Counted from the stretch's first letter, positions 53,901 to 64,000 are shown. The stretch is 64,000 nt of DNA from Littorina saxatilis (GCF_037325665.1 NC_090245.1:49412346-49476345); one strand, 5' to 3'. Numbers and translations: made by a program. The notes: generated by a model not told the origin, from the letters alone.

Positions 53901-56668
53901 CTGATGCGCACCTACATGAGCAAACACAGACATAATTATGCATGCTCCCACACACCGACACACTAAATTATGGAGAGAAAAAAACAACATGCATGCATGC
54001 ATGCACTCATGAACACGCATATTCAGCTGCTCATGCATGTAAGTATGTACACACACTGAAACACACAGTTGCATGCTTGCGTTGCATGCTTGCGTTACAA
54101 TCTTTCTTAACCCTTTCGCAGCCAGGAAATATCTGTATACCAAATATTACCTGTATTTTTCTGAACTAGCTGACAACTTACATTGTTCCCTTGATGCATA
54201 AATGAATACACCCAACACACACCCATTGTTTGTTTGTTGTTTTTCTTCTTTTCCTGTTGTTGTTTATTGAATGGTTTTGTTAAAGCAAGTCGCCCAGGAC
54301 GTCCTACGTGAAAGCCTGGTTTAACGGACAATCGTTTATAAGCTTTGCTTGTTGTGCTCCATTTATTAATTGATTGTGTGCGGCTTTGTTATATGTAATT
54401 TTGCTGAATAAAATTGTTTAAACCAATAAAAACGGACAATTAATTATAACTGACACACTCTCTCTCACTCTAAATCAGTTACCCTTACAAACTGCCCACA
54501 TCAAGCTTGGCACCAGAAATCTGTCAGTTCAGAAGCCAAACTATATTACAAAGACCACCAGGAAAAAGACGTACCAGACTTGAACTCATCATGAGTCACT
54601 GCCCCCTCTCCACCAACGTCCATCATTTTGAAGAGTTCGATGGCCGCAGGGGCCTGTTCAACCAGCCAGCGGTGCATGCGGTCCACAAAGCTGTCATAGT
54701 ATTCCTCGTTCTCTTTCAGCTTGGCAATTGCTTTCTCTAGCTTCTCCTGAATTATGCAGCAAATAGAGAATGTATGAAGGCCATGTAGTGATTTATGTTG
54801 ATGGTTGCTTTTTCAAGCTTCTCCTGAATAATACAGCAAAAGGGAAAAAACCCAATGAGGACCATTAATTTATGATTTAGCAATTGCTTTCTCGATCCAT
54901 GGTTTACCTTGAATTGTTTAGCAAAATAAGAAATGGTAATAAATTCACATTCACGGTGATTGTGATGTCTCCTGAATTGTTAAACAAACGGAGAAATCAT
55001 GATGGCTAAGATTTGCTTCATATATGAATGCTTCCACTGCCACCTTCTGAATTGCATGACGAGGTATTGTGCTGAACAGAAATGTGTGTACATATCATGT
55101 AAAGGGAGAGACTGCAATCTTTGTCATCAATGTCACATTTAGTTCATCGTGCAAACAAGACCACTGTGAGACAGGCAAACTTTGATGTAATATAAGACAG
55201 AGCAGCTAGTACACATAAATGTACAGACAAGGCATGCCACCCATCTACCACCCCCCCAGTCAACCATTCTTCTTCCAATGTGTTACAAACAACACTTATT
55301 GTTGCTTGCATCCTCTACACCCCTAACAAACTTTCACCGGCCTGCATCCGGCATTTAACTGTCACCATACTTTCACCTGCCCGCACACCAGTAATTAACT
55401 TTCACCTGCCCACACAACGGCAAACGTTCGCCTGGCCGCACGCCAGTAAAATAAACTCACATGGACTTTTTCCGACTTGGACAGCTTGACCTTCTTGCCT
55501 TTCTTCTTTCCCTTCCCCCCCTTCTCTGTGGGCGTCTGCACACGGGACATGAGAGTGGAGGGGTCAGCGGTTGCCGGCCCTTCAAACTTGTCCTCTCCAT
55601 CTGACGCTGCTGATTTGTGGCCCGCTGCCCCAGTCTTCTTCCTGGGGATGGTAGTAGCTATTACATGCACAACTTTCTAACAAAATGGTACAGTGGAACC
55701 CCCCTATCAAGAAACCCAAATTTAAAGCTTCCTCCTCATTAAGACCTTGATTTCTCAGACATTCTGTTCGTAACTTCTGTACATTTACCCCCACTTTATT
55801 AAGACTCCCTCCTTGTTAAAGGTGGTCGTCTACAATTTTGCTTTTTTTCAATAATCTTATGGTTAGATTTCGATACAAAATTATGTCAAATGATGAATGA
55901 ACCATGGGGAAAAAAATATATGTAAAAAAAGATTTTATTTTTGGGTAGCGTGACTCACGCTTCCAATATTTTGTTTTCTGTTTGCTGAGAACATGTGCTT
56001 TGTCTAAAAATACTGACCAATCAAATTCATGTCACTGTGCTTATAGCCACGCCCAAACAAGTGCAGCAACAGTTTGACACTTGAGCGCTGTCGACGCTTT
56101 TTTTTTAAACGCACGAAATGCACGGGATTTGAGAGGAGCTTTGCGCTTGGCATTTTCCAAATAAGGATATCCTACTATGAGTACTACGCTGGAATACTAC
56201 AATGAATTTTCAAACGGCTACACTGGCTTCGTCTTTCCTGATCGAAAAGGGGTGACTATTGTTGATATTTGTAGATAATAGACTCTGCATTTTAATGGTC
56301 AAATGGCAATTTCGGTATAAAAATGTAGACAAGGACCTTTAAGACCTATTTTTTCCAATTTTTAGAGGTCCTGAAAGGGGTGGTTTTACTGTATTACAAA
56401 CACTACTTCCGAAAAGAAAAAAAAAGGTACAGCATAACGTCATCTTTGGTAAGAGCATGGACCATTCTTTTGCAGTGCTGTCAAGTGCACGAGGAAACAG
56501 AACATCTAGTTTTCTTATCACAAAGGATATGATTTTTTTTTCTCTCACATATACATGTACATGTATGCATGTATTTTGAGAAATATCTGAATAATTTGGC
56601 TCTACGATATACCATAGATTCTAGTCTTCACTCTTTTCAAATGTTTAAATATTAAATCTTAAATGCAC

Positions 56669-56734
<66 letters not shown>

Positions 56735-58825
56735 GAAGGACAGAACTCTTAACACAGCCCAATGAGGCCATATACCCAGCTACAAAACAGAAAACAATCA
56801 CAGGCAACGATCGATACGCTCCACGAGATGAAAATAATGCAAACTCTACAGTAATCTTTCCATACTGTGCTGGCAAGATTACTGCAACAGTGGGCACTGG
56901 TACCTCGGAAATTAGCGAGGCATGAAATGGTTCTGATAAACATGGCACAACCTGATAACAGCTATAGGCTTTAGAAATCAGTGAGGATCAGCTGTGAAAG
57001 TTAAATCCTGCATCAGGCCCAGCAATTTAGCATGGTATCAGATTACTCCACTCAGTGTCTACTACACAGCAATATACCTACATTAATTAGTCAATGGCAG
57101 CATAAGGGATCCCACTTTTAGGAAAACGGCCGATTGTTCATAAAGTTTGTACCTTAATCTATATATATATATACGTAAACACTTTTCAAATGGTGTGTGT
57201 GTGTGTGGGAGGGGGTCTACCGTACTTTAATCATTCAGCCTTAAATTCAATCACAGTATTGTACTACAACCTAGCCATTGCCAGTACCCTGTGCACTGTC
57301 TACACTTGTTGCTGCATTTGTAGCAGATCTGACAAGCTTCATATTGATTGACTTGTCAGATCTGCTACAAATGCAGCAATAGTCAAATCCCCTTTTTTAA
57401 GACCCCCTCCCTTTTAAGGCCCTGTTTTCTCAGACTTTCTGTTCATACCTTTTGTAAATGTACCCACATTTAAAATCTTTCTCCTTTTTGAGACCCTTTT
57501 TTCAGATTTCTGGAGGTCTCTTCTTCTTCTTCTTCTTCTTCTGTGTTCGTGGGCTGAAACTCCCACGTACACTCGTGTTTTTTTGCACGAGTGGAATTTT
57601 ACGTGTATGACCGTTTTTTACCCCGCCATTTAGGCAGCCATACGCCCTCTTCGGAGGAAGCTTGCTGGGTATTTTCGTTTTCTATAACCCACTGAACTCT
57701 GACATGGATTACAGGATCTTTTTTGTGCGCACTTGGTCTTGTGCGTGCGTGTACACACTAGGGTGTTCGGACACCGAGGAGAGTCTGCACACAAAGTTGA
57801 CTCTGAGAAATAAATCTCTCGCCGAACGTGGGGACGAACTCACGCTGACAAATCCAGCGCGCTACCGACTGAGCTACATCCCCGCCCTCTGGAGGTCTCA
57901 GAAGGGAGGTTCCACTGTGTATGTAGCATAGACATGGATTTCAGTACGTGCTGACATTGCAACATTTAGTGTAGCTGTAGCGTGCTGCTGGATTTATAGC
58001 TGTATGAATGGCAGCCATGCAGGTGTGCAATATATGTGTCAGTATGCAAACACTTCATGAACTATGGACTCTGTAGGTACCTTGTTAATTTGGCTGCTTC
58101 TGTATGTTTGCTTAGCTTTGGTTTGACCACTTAGTCAGACAGGGGACTTGTTAGTGGAACATACTTCTTTTCTTCTTTCTTTTTCCAACAAGATAACATT
58201 ATTAGTGATTATTATTACAAAATAAGGAAAATGATTTCAGAAGAAAAAAGCTAGTCTAACTCTAAGTCATTTGTATTTTCCTGTTCATTTAATATTTACC
58301 TGACTATTTTTGACTTTTTTTTTTACCACAGTTAAGTTTTGCACTGCTACTCTGTGCTACATAATTTGTGCATTATCCAAAAAAGATAGACATGCAGATC
58401 AACAGACAACCAATTATAAAGACAATCATGCAGACAGACAGAAATAACACAGACACATGTACACAAGATCCCTCCTTTTGTCTCAGTTACAAAGCCCCCC
58501 CCCCCCCCCCCTCGCACAACACACTCAAACACACACGTACACCGGCAAAGATTGGACTCAAAATGCCAAGCCATTTATGCAAAGCGAAACACTGAGAAAC
58601 GTATGGTCTTCATAAACACGCACTGCTCAGACGTAAGCACTGGTGTACGGTCGATTAAATTAAAATGAGCTATGCATCTACTTGTAAGCATACGATGTTA
58701 CGGCGATAATGCTTGAGACAAATACTTAGACACACCTACTTGCAACACACATGGTGAAAAGAAAGTAAAACGAGATATTCGACTCACTTCTTCTTTGTCC
58801 CTTTTTTCGATCCTTTCTTGGGCAT
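50614..58825 (-). CDS. EF-hand protein of unassigned function (six exons)
   Basis: The exons sum to 987 nt with consistent phases and encode 328 residues. Residues 1-73 are a basic, disordered tail (MPKKGSKKGTKKKKKTG, KGKKKGKKVKLSKSEKVH), likely nuclear or nucleic-acid binding if anything. A short coiled segment (EKLEKAIAKLKENEEYY) leads to a degenerate EF-hand loop (DVGGEGAVTHDEF near 115-127) and a better one (LDPDDTGEVDYTVL near 154-167, with Asp, Asp, Thr, Glu in ligand positions). The C-terminal half has CPCCKMSRLEPTIESIP, then a hydrophobic beta-rich block (HLDLLVHAHLPVCGLIQMVI) and CECGFFGDSRNDPEELLLYY. The C-terminal block might be a ubiquitin-like fold, but that is a guess from strand pattern. 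I do not recognise an orthologue. No signal peptide or membrane segment. Confidence 0.88.
51295..51603 (-). repeat. tRNA-derived SINE, family C
   Basis: Same family as 17939-18253. Target duplication CTACAATGTAAT at 51283-51294 and 51604-51615. The CAAA tail complement is at the left, and the head (GGCCAACCGTGCCGG complement) at the right. Confidence 0.92.
51935..52590 (-). repeat. 90-bp minisatellite of the EF-hand exon 5 end and donor
   Basis: Seven copies with GGACTCTATGGTGGGTTCC and AGACGACTCATCTTGCAGCA on plus. Each is the last ~57 nt of exon 5 (CLCCKMSRLEPTIESIP) with the CTTAC donor complement. G-rich spacers vary. Read past the first donor the frame meets a stop at once (AGG TAA), so use of a later donor would truncate the protein. 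Confidence 0.95.
52591..52719 (-). CDS. EF-hand gene exon 5
   Basis: ETFDLEKDSEFEAITLIITR, then the Cys-rich CPCCKMSRLEPTIESIP. Donor GTAAGA. Seven extra copies of the exon end with donor follow. Confidence 0.9.
53571..53694 (-). CDS. EF-hand gene exon 4
   Basis: LFDLQVPLTSIETHLLTRLL, then DPDDTGEVDYTVLKQGLQLA (second EF hand). Acceptor GTTTTTCAG, donor GTACAC, phase 2. Confidence 0.9.
53740..53842 (-). repeat. SINE 3' fragment, type 2
   Basis: CTTCTTCTTCTTCGTTTACG, GCACGAGTGGGTTTGTACG and TTTTTACCCCGCCAT match the SINE 3' end in minus orientation. Confidence 0.8.
54575..54746 (-). CDS. EF-hand gene exon 3
   Basis: EKLEKAIAKLKENEEYYDSF, then RWLVEQAPAAIELFKMMD and the first EF-hand-like loop. 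Acceptor ATAATTCAG, donor GTACGT, phase 1. Confidence 0.9.
54747..55060 (-). repeat. Decayed tandem copies of the EF-hand exon 3 acceptor
   Basis: Copies near 54800-54832 (CTTTTTCAAGCTTCTCCTGA), 54885-54925 and 54968-54990 (TCTCCTGAATTGTTAAAC), at 80-90 bp spacing. The nearest is closest in sequence and the outer ones are progressively degraded. Confidence 0.7.
55461..55641 (-). CDS. EF-hand gene exon 2
   Basis: KKTGAAGHKSAASDGEDKFE, then ADPSTLMSRVQTPTEKGGKG and a Lys-rich end. Acceptor CATCCCCAG, donor GTGAGT. Confidence 0.87.
55691..56391. mobile_element. TACAGTGGAACC-type MITE (copy G) split by a TTAA element
   Basis: TA then CAGTGGAACCCCCC at the left and GGTTTTACTG then TA at the right. 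The interior is interrupted at TTAA by the element at 55820-56338. Confidence 0.8.
55820..56338. mobile_element. piggyBac-like MITE inside copy G
   Basis: TTAA on both sides (55816-55819 and 56339-56342). The ends AGGTGGTCGTCTACA and TGTAGACAAGGACCT are near-inverted. No coding frame. Confidence 0.8.
56400..57300. other. Intron of the EF-hand gene, microsatellite and unique sequence
   Basis: A (CA)n tract lies at 56674-56732. The rest has no recognisable element. Confidence 0.6.
57309..57379. repeat. Perfect 28-bp hairpin
   Basis: Arm 57309-57336 begins TTGCTGCATTTGTAGCAGAT. Arm 57352-57379 is its exact complement, and the loop is 15 bases (57337-57351). It abuts the left end of a TACAGTGGAACC-type MITE. 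Confidence 0.95.
57382..57917. mobile_element. TACAGTGGAACC-type MITE (copy H) carrying a SINE
   Basis: The left end is altered to TAGTCAAATCCCC, and the right end GGAGGTTCCACTG is intact. A SINE is inserted with target duplication TCTGGAGGTCTC. Confidence 0.75.
57521..57887 (-). repeat. tRNA-headed SINE, type 2 body
   Basis: The 12-bp target duplication TCTGGAGGTCTC is at 57509-57520 and 57888-57899. A TTCTTC tail complement lies at the left and head GCTACCGACTGAGCTACATC at the right. The head is missing a short piece around the B-box. Confidence 0.92.
57918..58787. other. First intron of the EF-hand gene, nothing recognised
   Basis: AT-rich with a C-run at 58495-58512. No element or exon found. 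Confidence 0.5.
58788..58825 (-). CDS. EF-hand gene exon 1
   Basis: ATG at 58825, then PKKGSKKGTKK plus two bases. Donor GTGAGT. The ATG is in an AATCATGCC context, and the basic run continues directly in exon 2. Confidence 0.85.
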
Positions 58826-59172
58826 GATTCTAGGATTCAATGTACACCCCCCTGAATAGCACAACACCTCCCAAACACGATAAAATCAACTCCCTGATCA
58901 CCGCGCCACTTCTGTGTATGTCTCCAAGCACGCGATGACATGCGCACTCGCGGGAAAGGGAGTTAACTGTGACCTACCGAGAAATCGAAAGTAGGCATGT
59001 TTTCCTGGGTCGGTCTCTGCGGTTTGGACCTGAGAGGTGACGTCACATACTGACTCAAGAACGGCTGTTTGAGATTCAGTCAGAGGGACAAAATATCATA
59101 ATTTTGTCAAAAATCCTTTATTCGTTCGTGACTCTAATCCAAGAGCTGTATGTTGCCAATTATGATGCTGTC

Positions 59173-59173
59173 C

Positions 59174-59219
<46 letters not shown>
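59173..59219. repeat. CT microsatellite
   Basis: Pure (CT)n of about 45 bp. Confidence 0.95.
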
Positions 59220-59222
<3 letters not shown>

Positions 59223-59242
59223 CATACTGTGACACACTAACA

Positions 59243-59709
59243 CAAACTGGGTGGCCGAGTGGTAACGCACTTGCGCTCGGAAGCGAGAGATTGCGAGTTC
59301 GACCCTGGGTCAGGGCATTAGCAATTTTCTCCCCCCTTTCCTAACCTAGGTGGTGGGTTCAAGTGCTAGTCTTTCGGATGAGACGAAAAACCGAGGTCCC
59401 TTCGTGTACACTACATTGGGGTGTGCACGTTAAAGATCCCACGATTGACAAAAGGGTCTTTCCTGGCAAAATTGTACAGGCATAGATAAAAAAAAAAAAA
59501 TGTCCACCAAAATACCCGGCCCGTGTGACTTGGAATAATAGGCCGTGAAAAGTAGGATATGCGCTGAAATGGCTGCGATCTGCTGGTCGATGTGAATGCG
59601 TGATGTATTGTGTAAAAAATTCCATCTCACACGGAATAAATAGATCCCTGCGCCTTGAGTCCGAGTCTGGAGATACGCGCGCGATATAAGACTTCATAAT
59701 AATAATAAT
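59243..59709 (+). repeat. tRNA-headed SINE with a different head and shared central domain
   Basis: The head GGGTGGCCGAGTGGTAACGC with B-box GAGTTCGACCC resembles a Leu/Ser-type tRNA. The centre (GTGCACGTTAAAGATCCCAC, CTTTCCTGGCAAAATTG, GTGTGACTTGGAATAATAGG) is the same as in the 35262-35678 SINE. The tail is ATA-rich. Confidence 0.9.
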
Positions 59710-59717
59710 AATAATAA

Positions 59718-59720
59718 ACT

Positions 59721-59752
<32 letters not shown>

Positions 59753-60137
59753 GCGGGCTGAGACACACACACACGCCAACACACACACAAACACACACAC
59801 ACACACACACACACACGGCGTGCCACACACACACACCGTGGCGCACACACACACACACACCGTGCACACACACACACACACACACACACCGTGCACACAC
59901 ACACACATACACACACACGCGCCAACACACACACAAACCGGCACACACACACACACACACACACACACGGCGTGGCACCGCACACACACACACACACACA
60001 CCGTGGCACACACACACGCCTGAACCGTCACACACACAAACACACACACACACACACATACGGCCCGCGTGGCACACACACACACACACTACACCGTGGC
60101 ACACACACACACACTGACACACACACACCCTGTGACA
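59718..60137. repeat. CA microsatellite with GC-rich interruptions
   Basis: (CA)n blocks broken by CCGTGGC, CGGCGTGGC and GCCAACAC motifs. It produces long artefactual Cys/Val frames on minus and His/Thr frames on plus. Confidence 0.95.
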
Positions 60138-60166
60138 CACATTTTTTATCACCCACTTTTTCTCAC

Positions 60167-60437
60167 GCCTTTTCTTGGCCACAGAAGGGGAACCATCCAG
60201 GTAGTACGATGTACGGTGTTGAAGGCCACAGTCACACGGAGCGCACTTGAATTCCCCGCCCCACTGCCACCTCTTGGGGGCCGGGGTGAACAGTCTCACG
60301 TGCTGCACGTGGTGAGTTGGCATCACCAGCATGCTGTTTTCGGACAACACTCTGCGTAATGGCCGCCCTGATTTGGTCCCGGGCGGCCGTTGAGAGGGTG
60401 TGCGGTGTATGTCGGACATCGACGTCATCGTCGACAT
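60167..60437 (-). CDS. Likely coding exon of an unresolved third gene
   Basis: Open from an ATG at 60437 in a GACCATGTC context (or 60476 upstream). Reads MSTMTSMSDIHRTPSQRPPG, then RRVLSENSMLVMPTHHVQHV, RWQWGGEFKCAPCDCGLQHR and TSYYLDGSPSVAKKR. A GTGAGA donor at 60166-60161 would end it in phase 1. The non-repetitive, compositionally balanced sequence with Cys/Trp clusters looks coding. If unspliced it would run into the CA repeat and stop near 59694. I do not recognise the family. No downstream exon was found before the EF-hand gene. Confidence 0.45.
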
Positions 60438-60500
60438 GGTCACTCCCAAAAGACGAAAAGTGAAACTGCGTGGCAAGCTTGGAGATCGGTGATGCTAGAC

Positions 60501-60881
60501 GACTTTATTCAGTTATTCTGCAGAAAAACAAAAATGCTGTAAAAAAACGTTGCTTCAGCGAAAGATGACATTGTGCAGAAATGCTGCAGAAAAGACAGTT
60601 TTTCTCCAGCATTTCGGTTTTTCTCCAGAATAACGGAATAATGTCATAATCCGCCAAGAGCCAGTACAAAATGCTGCAGAAAAAATGTAAACAGGTTTTC
60701 TGCAGTAAAACAACAGCACCGTTTTACTGCAGCATTCTTGATTTCAATTTTACTGCAGTAAAATGTTTTGCTGCAGAAAAAAACGCTGCTTCGGCGAAAG
60801 ATGACATTATGCAGAAATGCTGCAGAAAAGAACGGTTTTTCTCCAGCATTTGTCTTTTCTGCAGAATAACTGAATAAAGTC
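60501..60881. mobile_element. CTGCAG-rich foldback element
   Basis: The ends GACTTTATTCAGTTATTCTG and its complement at 60881 are inverted over about 39 bp. Inside, a block of about 140 bp is duplicated in tandem (60515-60655 and 60755-60895), with many TGCTGCAGAAAA and CTGCAGTAAAA motifs. No clear target duplication. Confidence 0.65.
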
Positions 60882-60967
60882 ATAATCCGCTAAGGATAGT
60901 TTTGATGACACGCTGCTACAAAAAAGAAAAGGAAAAGAAAGAGTGGTCTGCAGTGATTGTTTAAGCG

Positions 60968-61062
60968 GTGTGTGTTTGTGTTTGTGTGTGTGTGTGTGTG
61001 TGTTTGTGTGTGTGTGTGGAGAGAGAGAGAGAGAGAGAGAGAGCGAGTGAGAGAGAGAGATT
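60968..61062. repeat. GT and GA microsatellites
   Basis: (GT)n followed directly by (GA)n. Confidence 0.95.
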
Positions 61063-62547
61063 AAACCCTTGATTACTATCAATAAAGAAATAGCAAAATT
61101 AGTTGTCTACCTGTTAATATAAGTGTTAAAACAGTAGCCGCTACAAAGATTGACCCGATCGGTGCAAAACCTGGACCAATAGACTAGGGTAACAAAACAA
61201 GTTTTGTTTTGTTCATGAGCGCCAGATCTGTAGTAAAACGATAACAGATCGTTTTTATCTGTGCTTTTAATGTTCTGAAATACTCTAATTCCGACCACTC
61301 TTTGTTTACTTGTAATTGACAAATTGTTCGACCTACCCGGCTGCACCTGCTGCAGGCCTTTACAAACTTTAAGCTGGCCTTTTTGTTTCTTGCTTCTCAG
61401 TTGCCTATAGTTGTTGTAAATACCAACATCAAAAACACGAATTGTAGGTTATTGGAACGTTTAATTATTGATAAAACAAAACGTTACATTTACAGTACGT
61501 CGACCCAGTAGTCTTTTGATAAAACAGACAGACAATTAGATAACTATGGTACAAATAATATTCTCAAAATCGTCGATAAATCTCGCATGCATGATGCCGG
61601 CATATGCCGTAGTTATATAGCCTACATCTTGCATGCAAGATTTAGGCCTATGGACGATTTTGACCTGAGATAAGTTAGCCGTCTATCTATTTTTGAATCA
61701 GTGTTGTTGTTACCGAAACAGAAGTGTGCTTTCTAACGTCTTTGTAGTTTACTGACAGTGATGCCACAGTTCTGCTTGCGTTTCACTCCACCTCCCAATC
61801 CTCGCGGACTCACAAACCATTATCAGGTACGGGGCGGGCCGGCGTCCGTGGGTTCGGTTGCTTCCCTTCTACTGTTATGCTGAAAACGTGACTGCCATGA
61901 CGGTCTTTATCCACTCAATTTTGCGGATTAAAAAAAAATCCTCGGAAGACACGCGGGCCTGTCTATGCTTAGTTGCTCCGCCCTATGGTATCACCAGTGA
62001 CCTTGACTTTTCTGCAAGGAGATTACGTCAAAAGTAACTTCAAACGTCACTAGAACTATTTCTCGCTCTCACGCACATTCACCATTGTCCGTCTCAATGG
62101 AGCCTCGGCAATGCTCTTGTCACCACGGTTTGGGAAACGTTCCATGCGTAAAATGCTCTGAGGCGGTTAATTAGTGTTCCAATTTTCCGCAGGTGTCTCG
62201 GATCGAGTTCCCGTTTTTTGTGTGGGTTGTAACGTTCTCAAATGCCTTTGATATCTTCACAATTAGGTGTCTCTGCGCTTGATAACAGACCACCGACACC
62301 ACAATAGGAAGCTGAAGCAATGCAAAAGAAAAGTTTTGGCGACACGACAAATCTAAGAGTGCTCCTAGATTTCTCTCAAATCAATTAATTTGTTCAAACG
62401 ATGTTCCAGCTCAGAACAAAATCGAAATTGGAGGAGCATAGGTCTTGAGGTGATTTGAAAAACGAGCAAAATAAAGGCCTGCATAGATGAAATATTGACT
62501 CCTGCTAATAGAATAGCATATTTTAACACTGCTTATCAGTGGATGGC
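61063..62547. other. Intergenic sequence, weak inverted repeats only
   Basis: An imperfect inverted repeat is centred near 61610 (AAAATCGTC...GCATGC against GCATGC...GACGATTTT). A segment at 62117-62151 is complementary to 62945-62980. No coding feature. Confidence 0.5.
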
Positions 62548-62925
62548 GGGGATGTAGCTCAGTCGGTAGCGCGCTGGATTTGTATCCAGTTGGCCGCTGT
62601 CAGCGTGAGTTCGTCCCCACGTTCGGCGAGAGATTTATTTCTCAGAGTCAACTTTGTGTGCAGACTCTCCTCGGTGTCCGAACACCCCCCGTGTGTACAC
62701 GCAAGCACAAGACCAAGTGCGCACGAAAAAGATCCTGTAGTCCATGTCAGAGTTCGGTGGGTTATAGAAACACGAAAATACCCAGCATGCTTCCTCCGAA
62801 AACGGCGTATGGCTGCCTAAATGGCGGGGTAAAAAACGGTCATACACGTAAAATTCCACTCGTGCAAAAAACACGAGTGTACGTGGGAGTTTCAGCTCAC
62901 GAACGCAGAAGAAGAAGAAGAAGAA
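62548..62925 (+). repeat. tRNA-headed SINE, type 2 body (reference copy)
   Basis: Target duplication GTGGATGGC (62539-62547 and 62926-62934). Head GATGTAGCTCAGTCGGTAGC with B-box GTGAGTTCGTCCCC. Body CCATGTCAGAGTTCGGTGGG, CATGCTTCCTCCGAAAACGG, and AAGAAG tail. Confidence 0.95.
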
Positions 62926-63345
62926 GTGGATGGCATTTTTGCTTTTTACGCATGGAACGTCTCCCACACCATGGTCACTAGAAATGTTCCTTGACGACAG
63001 ATGGAACGTTCAATTTCAGTTTGGAACTCGTCAGGCGCGTATGTCAAATCACTGCAGACCAATGCGAACTTTACCCCTAAGGTCATGTGATCGGGAGAGG
63101 ATCAGGGCTGGACAGCTGGCCGTTCATAACTGTTACGCACGGATATACTGCTAACGATCAAATATCTAGAATTTAAAAAAAAACCATCAACACAAAAACT
63201 AAGATTCCGACCGACGGCATGCAGAACGAAAGAAAGAAAGAATGAAACGAAAACAAATAATTAAACACACAAACCAACCTCATTTTGAATCTTTGACGTT
63301 CTAAAATGCTTACTTCAGAGGAGCTTGTTAAACGAAACTGAGAGA

Positions 63346-63363
63346 GAAAGAGAGAGAGAGAGA

Positions 63364-63440
<77 letters not shown>
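63346..63440. repeat. GA microsatellite
   Basis: Nearly pure (GA)n. Confidence 0.95.
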
Positions 63441-63441
<1 letters not shown>

Positions 63442-63497
63442 CAGACTCAGACTCAGAACTTTATTACAAAAGGATAAAGGTTTTAGGCAAAGCCTAT

Positions 63498-63740
63498 GGG
63501 GGCCCTGGTAGCTCAGGTGGTAGAGCACTGGACTTGTGATCGAGAGGTCGCTGGTTCGAATCCGGGCCGGGACGGACACGGGTCAACTTTATGTGCAGAC
63601 CCAGAGACGGTATCCATCTTCCACCCCCGTGTCACCACAATGGCACGTTAAAGATCTTGGTCATTCTACCATAAGTGCAGATGGCTGATACCACCTAAAC
63701 ACGCAAACATCAAAAAGCCGTGAGGGCGTAAAACTCGAAT
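63498..63740 (+). repeat. tRNA-headed SINE, third head type
   Basis: Head CCTGGTAGCTCAGGTGGTAG with B-box GGTTCGAATCC resembles an intact tRNA but has no matched acceptor stem. It is followed by GGTCAACTTTATGTGCAGAC and GGCACGTTAAAGATC, a shortened version of the shared central motif. Confidence 0.8.
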
Positions 63741-64000
63741 CGTATAAACCAATTCATGTCCAATATAGGCAATTAAGACCTGACGGACAATAAGCCCCTT
63801 AAAATTTACTCTCTTTTTTTTTTGCAAAACCTGTCCTTTATACAACACATAAAGACAGACGCACATAAAAAAAATATAAATTCAATCATATAAAATACAG
63901 AAATACATTGTATGGAATGCAACACAATGTGCATTTTAAGAATTACATAAGGAGAACTCAAAAATTACAAAACTACATTGACATAGTTATACCTTTCATT
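63741..64000. other. Window end, nothing recognised
   Basis: AT-rich sequence with no identifiable feature. Confidence 0.5.

Noticed and set aside
59359-60476. Long Cys-Val minus-strand frames of 150-260 codons
   Set aside because: They arise from the CA microsatellite. Only the non-repetitive first part (60167-60437) is kept as a candidate exon.

Overview
This is a eukaryotic, animal window: genes are split into many short exons with GT-AG introns, and the introns are full of SINEs, MITEs and microsatellites. I infer a mollusc, probably a gastropod, from the tRNA-headed SINEs and the TACAGTGGAACC-type MITEs. That is pattern memory, not a search, and the protein-coding exons alone only say bilaterian animal.

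Two genes are resolved, both on the minus strand. MROH1 (maestro heat-like repeat family member 1) runs from an ATG at 47869 to a TGA at 5527-5529. I assign 41 coding exons whose summed length, 5109 nt, is exactly 1703 codons (1702 aa), with every junction phase consistent. Upstream lies a 328-residue EF-hand protein of unassigned function, with six exons from 58825 to 50614 and a sum of 987 nt (329 codons). A third minus-strand coding exon, about 60167-60437, is likely but its gene is not resolved.

Layout. 1-1200 is a purine-strand GA/G array. 1200-5526 is the MROH1 3' flank. 5527-47869 is MROH1. A 5.7 kb DIRS-type tyrosine-recombinase retrotransposon sits in its 19546-26594 intron, and piggyBac-like, hAT-like, MULE-like and pogo-like non-autonomous elements are scattered through the others. 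47870-50613 is intergenic, 50614-58825 is the EF-hand gene, and 58826-64000 is SINE- and microsatellite-rich with the orphan exon.

The most unusual pattern is that many tandem repeats here are built from the genes' own exon-intron junctions. Around fifteen splice sites or stop codons in both genes are followed or preceded by one to eleven extra copies of the junction itself, with exon end and GT or AG included. One intron (11778-12051) consists almost wholly of copies of its own two splice sites, and an array at 12831-13392 repeats a 48-bp unit that carries a 3' splice site and 16 codons. The DIRS element is also notable. Its inverted terminal repeats are identical by eye, it has a textbook internal complementary region, and a single AAT trinucleotide lies at each junction.
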